Positions 61,466-64,000 of a DNA stretch of 64,000 bases are shown here, in pieces. Numbering within the stretch: position 1 is the stretch's first letter; each line of letters starts with the position of its first letter. Source of the stretch: Arthrobacter_E sp044748305 (GTDB lineage Bacteria; Actinomycetota; Actinomycetes; Actinomycetales; Micrococcaceae); NCBI RefSeq assembly GCF_044748305.1, contig NZ_JBIVFT010000005.1:1-64000 (forward strand). Reading direction: 5' to 3'. Under the pieces are notes generated by a model. The model saw nothing but the letters and a program-made list of their open reading frames with translations, did no database searches and was not told the DNA's origin. The position numbers and the translations under genes were made by a program.

Positions 61466-62332
61466 TCAGCGCAGTCCCTCCAGGGTCCGGCCGATGGCGG
61501 AGACGAGCGCCGGAACGGATGGCCCGGCCTTCAGGATGTCCCTGCTGGACGTTCCGAGCACCTGTGGGTAGGCGGCACCGAAAGTGCGCTTCAGGTCCTC
61601 CCCCGTCGCGCCTTGCGCGCCGAGCCCCGGCGCGAGAACCGGCCCGTTCAGCCCGGCCAGGTCGATGCCCAGTTCCTCCAAGGCGGAACCGACCGTCGCC
61701 CCGACCACGAGGCCGACGGAGCCCAGGGGCGTCACGCCGTCGTTCTCCGCTGCGGCGGCCTCGACGATGCGACGGGCGACCGAAGCCTCTCCCCCGACGT
61801 GCTGCACCCCGGCGCCCTCAGGGTTCGAGGTCAGCGCCAGTACGAAGACACCCCGGCCGTGAGCCGCAGCCAAGTCCAGAGCGGGACGCAGCGACTCGAA
61901 TCCGAGGTACGGGCTCAGAGTCACCGCATCAGCGGCCAGCGGCGACGACGGCGAGAGCCAGGCGTCCGCATAGGCCGCCATGGTGGAACCGATGTCACCG
62001 CGCTTGGCGTCGGCGATCGTCAGCACACCAGCCGACGCGGCATCCGCCAGCAATGTCTCCAGCACGGCCAGGCCCGCCGAGCCGTGCCGCTCGTAGAGCG
62101 CCACCTGAGGCTTGATGGCGGCCACACGACCGGAGGCCGCCTCCAGCACCAGGGTGGAGAACTCCTTCAGCCCCGCGGCCGAGTCCTCCAGCCCCCAGGC
62201 CTCCAGGAGACCAGGGTGCGGGTCGACACCCACGCAGAGCGGCCCGAGGGAGGCCATGGCCTCCGCCAGGCGGGCACCGAAACCGGCGCCCGCCGACGCG
62301 GAGCGGCGATTCGTCGTGGTCTGGTCAGCCAT
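61466..62332 (-). CDS. pyrF: Orotidine 5'-phosphate decarboxylase (type 2)
   Basis: Last step of UMP synthesis. The ATG at 62332 gives 288 residues. GVDPHPGLLEAWGL and the catalytic DAKRGDIGSTMAAY motif place it in the long type 2 subfamily. Its start overlaps the end of carB by 8 bases, so the two are co-translated. The terminator at 61398-61433 ends the operon. Confidence 0.96.
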   Translation of the reverse strand: MADQTTTNRRSASAGAGFGARLAEAMASLGPLCVGVDPHPGLLEAWGLEDSAAGLKEFSTLVLEAASGRVAAIKPQVALYERHGSAGLAVLETLLADAASAGVLTIADAKRGDIGSTMAAYADAWLSPSSPLAADAVTLSPYLGFESLRPALDLAAAHGRGVFVLALTSNPEGAGVQHVGGEASVARRIVEAAAAENDGVTPLGSVGLVVGATVGSALEELGIDLAGLNGPVLAPGLGAQGATGEDLKRTFGAAYPQVLGTSSRDILKAGPSVPALVSAIGRTLEGLR

Positions 62333-64000
62333 TGCGCACCGCCGCGAGCACCGCAGCATGCTCCTGCAGGCTGGTCACATCCCATTCGTAGGTACGGATC
62401 GCCTCCATGGCCTGCACGGCCACGTTGAACTCCGCCACCGTGGTGATGCACGGGATGCCGATCGAGGTGGCCGCGGCACGGATCTCGTAACCATCACCAC
62501 GGGCCTCGCCACCGGACGGCGTGTTGAAGACCATGTCGATCTCACCGGCCACGATGCGGTCGACGATGGTGTTCTCGCCCTTACCGGCACCCTGGCCTTC
62601 GGCGACCTTGCGCACCAGGGTGGCCTGGATGCCGTTGCGGCGCAGAACATCCGCAGTGCCGCCGGTGGAGACGATCTCGTAGCCGAGGTCGGAGAGGCGC
62701 TTGACCGCGAGGATCACGGCGCGTTTGTCCCGGTTCGCCACCGAGACGAACACGCGGCCCTCTCGCGGCAGCGGGTTGTTGGCGCCGGCCTGGCTCTTGG
62801 CGAAGGCGGTGTCGAAGTGCTTGTCGATGCCCATGACCTCGCCCGTGGAACGCATCTCCGGGCCCAGCAGGGAGTCGACGACGTGGCCGTCCTCGGTCCG
62901 GAAGCGGCTGAACGGCAGCACGGCCTCCTTCACCGCAACAGGAGCCTCGAGGGGCAGGTTCGCGCCGTCGCCCTCCTCCGGCAGCATCTTGTAGGCGCTG
63001 CGCAGCTGATGGATGGTCACGCCGGCGCCGATCAGGGCCGCGGCTTTGGCCATCTGGACACCCGTCGCCTTCGAGACGAAGGGAACCGTGCGCGAAGCGC
63101 GAGGGTTCGCCTCAAGAACGTAGAGGACGTCGGAGGCCAGCGCGAACTGGATGTTGATCAGGCCGCGCACGCCGACACCCTCCGCGATGGCACGGGTGGC
63201 CTCACGCACGCGCTCCACGACGGTGGCGCCCAGGGTGATGGGCGGCAGGACGCAGGCGGAGTCGCCGGAGTGCACCCCGGCTTCCTCGATGTGCTCCATG
63301 ACGCCGCCGAGGTACATGTCCTTGCCGTCGAACAGGGCGTCCACATCGATCTCCACCGCGTCCTCCAGGAAGCGGTCGATGAGCACCGGGTGATCCGGGG
63401 TGATCTCCGTGGCGTTGGTGATGTAGCGCAGAAGGTTCGCTTCGTCGTAGACGATCTCCATGCCACGGCCGCCGAGCACATAGGACGGGCGCACCAGGAC
63501 CGGATAGCCGATCTCATCGGCCACCTTCTTGGCGTCCTCGAAGGACACCGCGGTGCCGTTCTTCGGCGAGACGAGACCTGCCCGGTCGAGCACATTGGCG
63601 AAGGCGCCACGGTGCTCCGCGAGATCGATCGCCTCCGGCTGCGTGCCGAGAATCGGCACACCGGCGTCGGCCAGTTCCTGTGCGAGCTTCAGCGGGGTCT
63701 GACCGCCGAGCTGCACGAACACGCCCATGACGCCGCCCGTGCGCTCCTCCGCGGCGATGACCTCGAGGACGTCCTCAAGGGTCAGCGGTTCGAAGTACAG
63801 CCGGGTGGACACGTCGTAGTCCGTGGAGACCGTCTCCGGGTTGCAGTTGATCATCACGGTCTCGTAGCCGGCCTTGCGCAACGCCATGGAGGCGTGGACG
63901 CAGGAGTAGTCGAACTCGATGCCCTGACCGATGCGGTTGGGGCCGGAGCCGAGGATGATGATGGACGGCTTGGCGTGCAGGCCCACCTCGTCCTCCTCGT
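62325..64000 (-). CDS. carB: Carbamoyl-phosphate synthase large subunit, C-terminal half (partial)
   Basis: Makes carbamoyl phosphate for arginine and pyrimidines. Only the last 558 or so residues are in the window; the reading frame stays open through 64000. Visible are the linker into the second ATP-grasp half (GPNRIGQGIEFDYSCVHA, PETVSTDYD), the ATP-binding blocks (RPSYVLGGRGMEIVYD) and the C-terminal allosteric MGS-like domain (GRVFVSVANRDKRAVILAVKRL). The neighbouring carA would lie beyond 64000. Confidence 0.97.
   Translation of the reverse strand, partial: EEDEVGLHAKPSIIILGSGPNRIGQGIEFDYSCVHASMALRKAGYETVMINCNPETVSTDYDVSTRLYFEPLTLEDVLEVIAAEERTGGVMGVFVQLGGQTPLKLAQELADAGVPILGTQPEAIDLAEHRGAFANVLDRAGLVSPKNGTAVSFEDAKKVADEIGYPVLVRPSYVLGGRGMEIVYDEANLLRYITNATEITPDHPVLIDRFLEDAVEIDVDALFDGKDMYLGGVMEHIEEAGVHSGDSACVLPPITLGATVVERVREATRAIAEGVGVRGLINIQFALASDVLYVLEANPRASRTVPFVSKATGVQMAKAAALIGAGVTIHQLRSAYKMLPEEGDGANLPLEAPVAVKEAVLPFSRFRTEDGHVVDSLLGPEMRSTGEVMGIDKHFDTAFAKSQAGANNPLPREGRVFVSVANRDKRAVILAVKRLSDLGYEIVSTGGTADVLRRNGIQATLVRKVAEGQGAGKGENTIVDRIVAGEIDMVFNTPSGGEARGDGYEIRAAATSIGIPCITTVAEFNVAVQAMEAIRTYEWDVTSLQEHAAVLAAVRNG

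Overview
This is a GC-rich, gene-dense stretch of chromosome from an actinobacterium. The best fit is the Micrococcaceae (Arthrobacter and relatives). The evidence is an actinobacterial cytochrome bc1-aa3 gene set with a dihaem QcrC and a three-helix Rieske QcrA, a gene for actinobacterial integration host factor, the actinobacterial families DUF3043, DUF3054 and DUF3097, a PriA without helicase motifs, and many candidate leaderless genes. No prophage, insertion sequence with a transposase, CRISPR array, rRNA or tRNA was seen. Almost everything is core housekeeping, so the interest lies mainly in regulatory DNA between genes.

Layout. 1-156 is an extreme C/G homopolymer stretch, probably an assembly problem. 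157-3186 holds rlmC, a DUF3054 gene, a stand-alone Lrp/AsnC effector domain and trpD. 3359-12249 is the respiratory region: ctaE-qcrCAB on the plus strand faces ctaCDF on the minus strand, with a GntR regulator and HPr (ptsH) between them; erpA follows. 12950-19874 holds an M20 dipeptidase, a DUF3043 gene, pyrD, two tandem paralogous alpha/beta hydrolases, a cis-prenyltransferase and recO. 19948-21853 is leuA with a leucine-rich leader peptide. 21958-25572 holds an M13 peptidase and an LCP protein. 25672-38369 is the conserved minus-strand block lepA-hemW-hrcA-dnaJ-rsmE-phoH-ybeY-corC-era, interrupted by plus-strand genes for DUF3097, DUF4870 and a GerMN lipoprotein, with a CIRCE heat-shock operator in front of hrcA. 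38561-44304 holds an orphan PemK/MazF-like gene, rpsT, holA, comEC, comEA and degV. 44387-47085 is leuS behind a second leucine attenuator. 47264-55335 is the glycerol cluster glpK-glpF-glpD with a divergent SorC-type regulator, then an aldo/keto reductase-hydrolase-glycosyltransferase operon. 55358-64000 is priA-metK-coaBC-rpoZ-gmk-mihF-pyrF-carB, the last gene running off the window.

How it works together. Electrons go from menaquinol through QcrA/B/C to CtaC/D/E/F. pyrD, pyrF and carB serve pyrimidine synthesis. Leucine synthesis (leuA) and leucine charging (leuS) both look controlled by ribosome stalling at runs of Leu codons in short leaders that themselves appear leaderless. The glp genes take up and oxidise glycerol, feeding the quinone pool.

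The most notable observations are the leuS attenuator (46959-47085), the leuA leader (21728-21865), a 131-bp long palindromic element (47111-47241), the operator region shared by hrcA and the DUF3097 gene (33762-33797), and a recurring TANNNT-N6/7-start-codon arrangement that marks at least eight candidate leaderless starts.
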